Assembly (NCBI GenBank): GCA_045107135.1 | Contig: JASFZI010000088.1 | Span: forward strand, 1-7,491 | Origin: UBA6164 sp045107135 | GTDB taxonomy: Bacteria > Patescibacteriota > Gracilibacteria > BD1-5 > UBA6164 | DNA: 7,491 nucleotides | Direction: 5' to 3' | Shown: one piece after another, positions 7,226 to 7,491 of the stretch | Numbering within the stretch: the first letter of the stretch is position 1 | How the letters are laid out: every line of letters starts with the position of its first letter | Notes under the pieces: generated by a model | What the model was told of the DNA's origin: nothing | What the model saw: the letters and a program-made list of their open reading frames with translations, nothing else | The model's database searches: none | Position numbers and translations under genes: made by a program

Positions 7226-7491
7226 ATGATTTGATTTGATTATGAATATACAACATCTTCAGATATAATAAATAATATTAAATTATTAACTGAATATTCT
7301 ATTCAAGAATATATTATTTTAGGTGTTTCAATCATTATATTAATATCATTAATTTATTATATAATTCCCTTATTAAATATTTCTTATACCTTTATGCTAA
7401 AAGGAAAAGAAAAACAAAAGAAAAAGAAACTAATCAGACAAATCGTAATGCAAAAAGATATAAATGATGAAATTGAAAAAGAATTAAATAT
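7226..7491 (+). CDS. Membrane protein, N-terminal part (cut by window end)
   Basis: At least 88 codons are present, and the frame runs off the window without a stop. I do not recognise the family. After a short N-terminal stretch of about 30 residues comes a strongly hydrophobic Ile/Leu/Tyr-rich segment (about residues 32-56, YIILGVSIIILISLIYYI), followed by a Lys-rich basic region (KGKEKQKKKKLIRQ) and a helical acidic/basic stretch, consistent with a single helix and a cytoplasmic C-terminal part. Codon 3 is TGA, read as Gly; GGT and GGA are also used. It starts 29 bases after the sortase stop on the same strand with no terminator between them, so the two are probably co-transcribed and it may act with the sortase. 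There is no Shine-Dalgarno. Confidence 0.75.

Noticed and set aside
1..7491. Mycoplasma-type code with UGA as tryptophan
   Set aside because: TGG is used for Trp in conserved places (sortase CWP, Nudix YEWF), and TGA falls on glycines that families require, not on tryptophans.

Overview
The window is AT-rich DNA from a bacterium that reads UGA as glycine (translation table 25). This points to Gracilibacteria/BD1-5 or Absconditabacteria (SR1) of the Patescibacteria (CPR). TGA codons sit exactly where protein families demand glycine: the first Gly of a perfect Nudix box, all three Gly of the GGGD motif of a prepilin peptidase, the DG and GP glycines of a peptidoglycan-binding domain, and the Gly after the catalytic Cys loop of a sortase. 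TGG is still used for Trp, so this is not the Mycoplasma code. Read this way, several regions that look broken under the standard code become long intact genes.

Layout. 34-2085 (-): a 683-residue protein with a peptidoglycan-binding domain. 2212-2246: a hairpin terminator. 2326-3135 (-): a secreted 269-residue protein of unknown function whose base composition, glycine codons and ribosome binding site differ from every neighbour; it looks recently acquired. 3343-4362 (+): prepilin peptidase. 4446-4982 (+): a small 178-residue protein with its own promoter. 4978-5036: a very long hairpin terminator shared with the convergent pair 5032-5499 (-), a metallo-beta-lactamase-fold-like protein without metal ligands, and 5512-5964 (-), a Nudix hydrolase. 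A divergent promoter region follows, then 6144-7196 (+), a class-E/D-like sortase with a long acidic N-terminal tail, and 7226 to the window end (+), the start of a small membrane protein.

How the genes relate. The peptidoglycan-binding protein, prepilin peptidase and sortase all concern the cell surface (wall binding, pilin maturation, protein anchoring), which fits a small episymbiotic or predatory cell that attaches to a host. The Nudix/MBL-like pair is a two-gene operon of probable nucleotide housekeeping. All native genes start without a Shine-Dalgarno sequence, behind A-rich leaders. There is no gene-free stretch above 300 bases, and I see no tRNA, rRNA, CRISPR array or insertion sequence.
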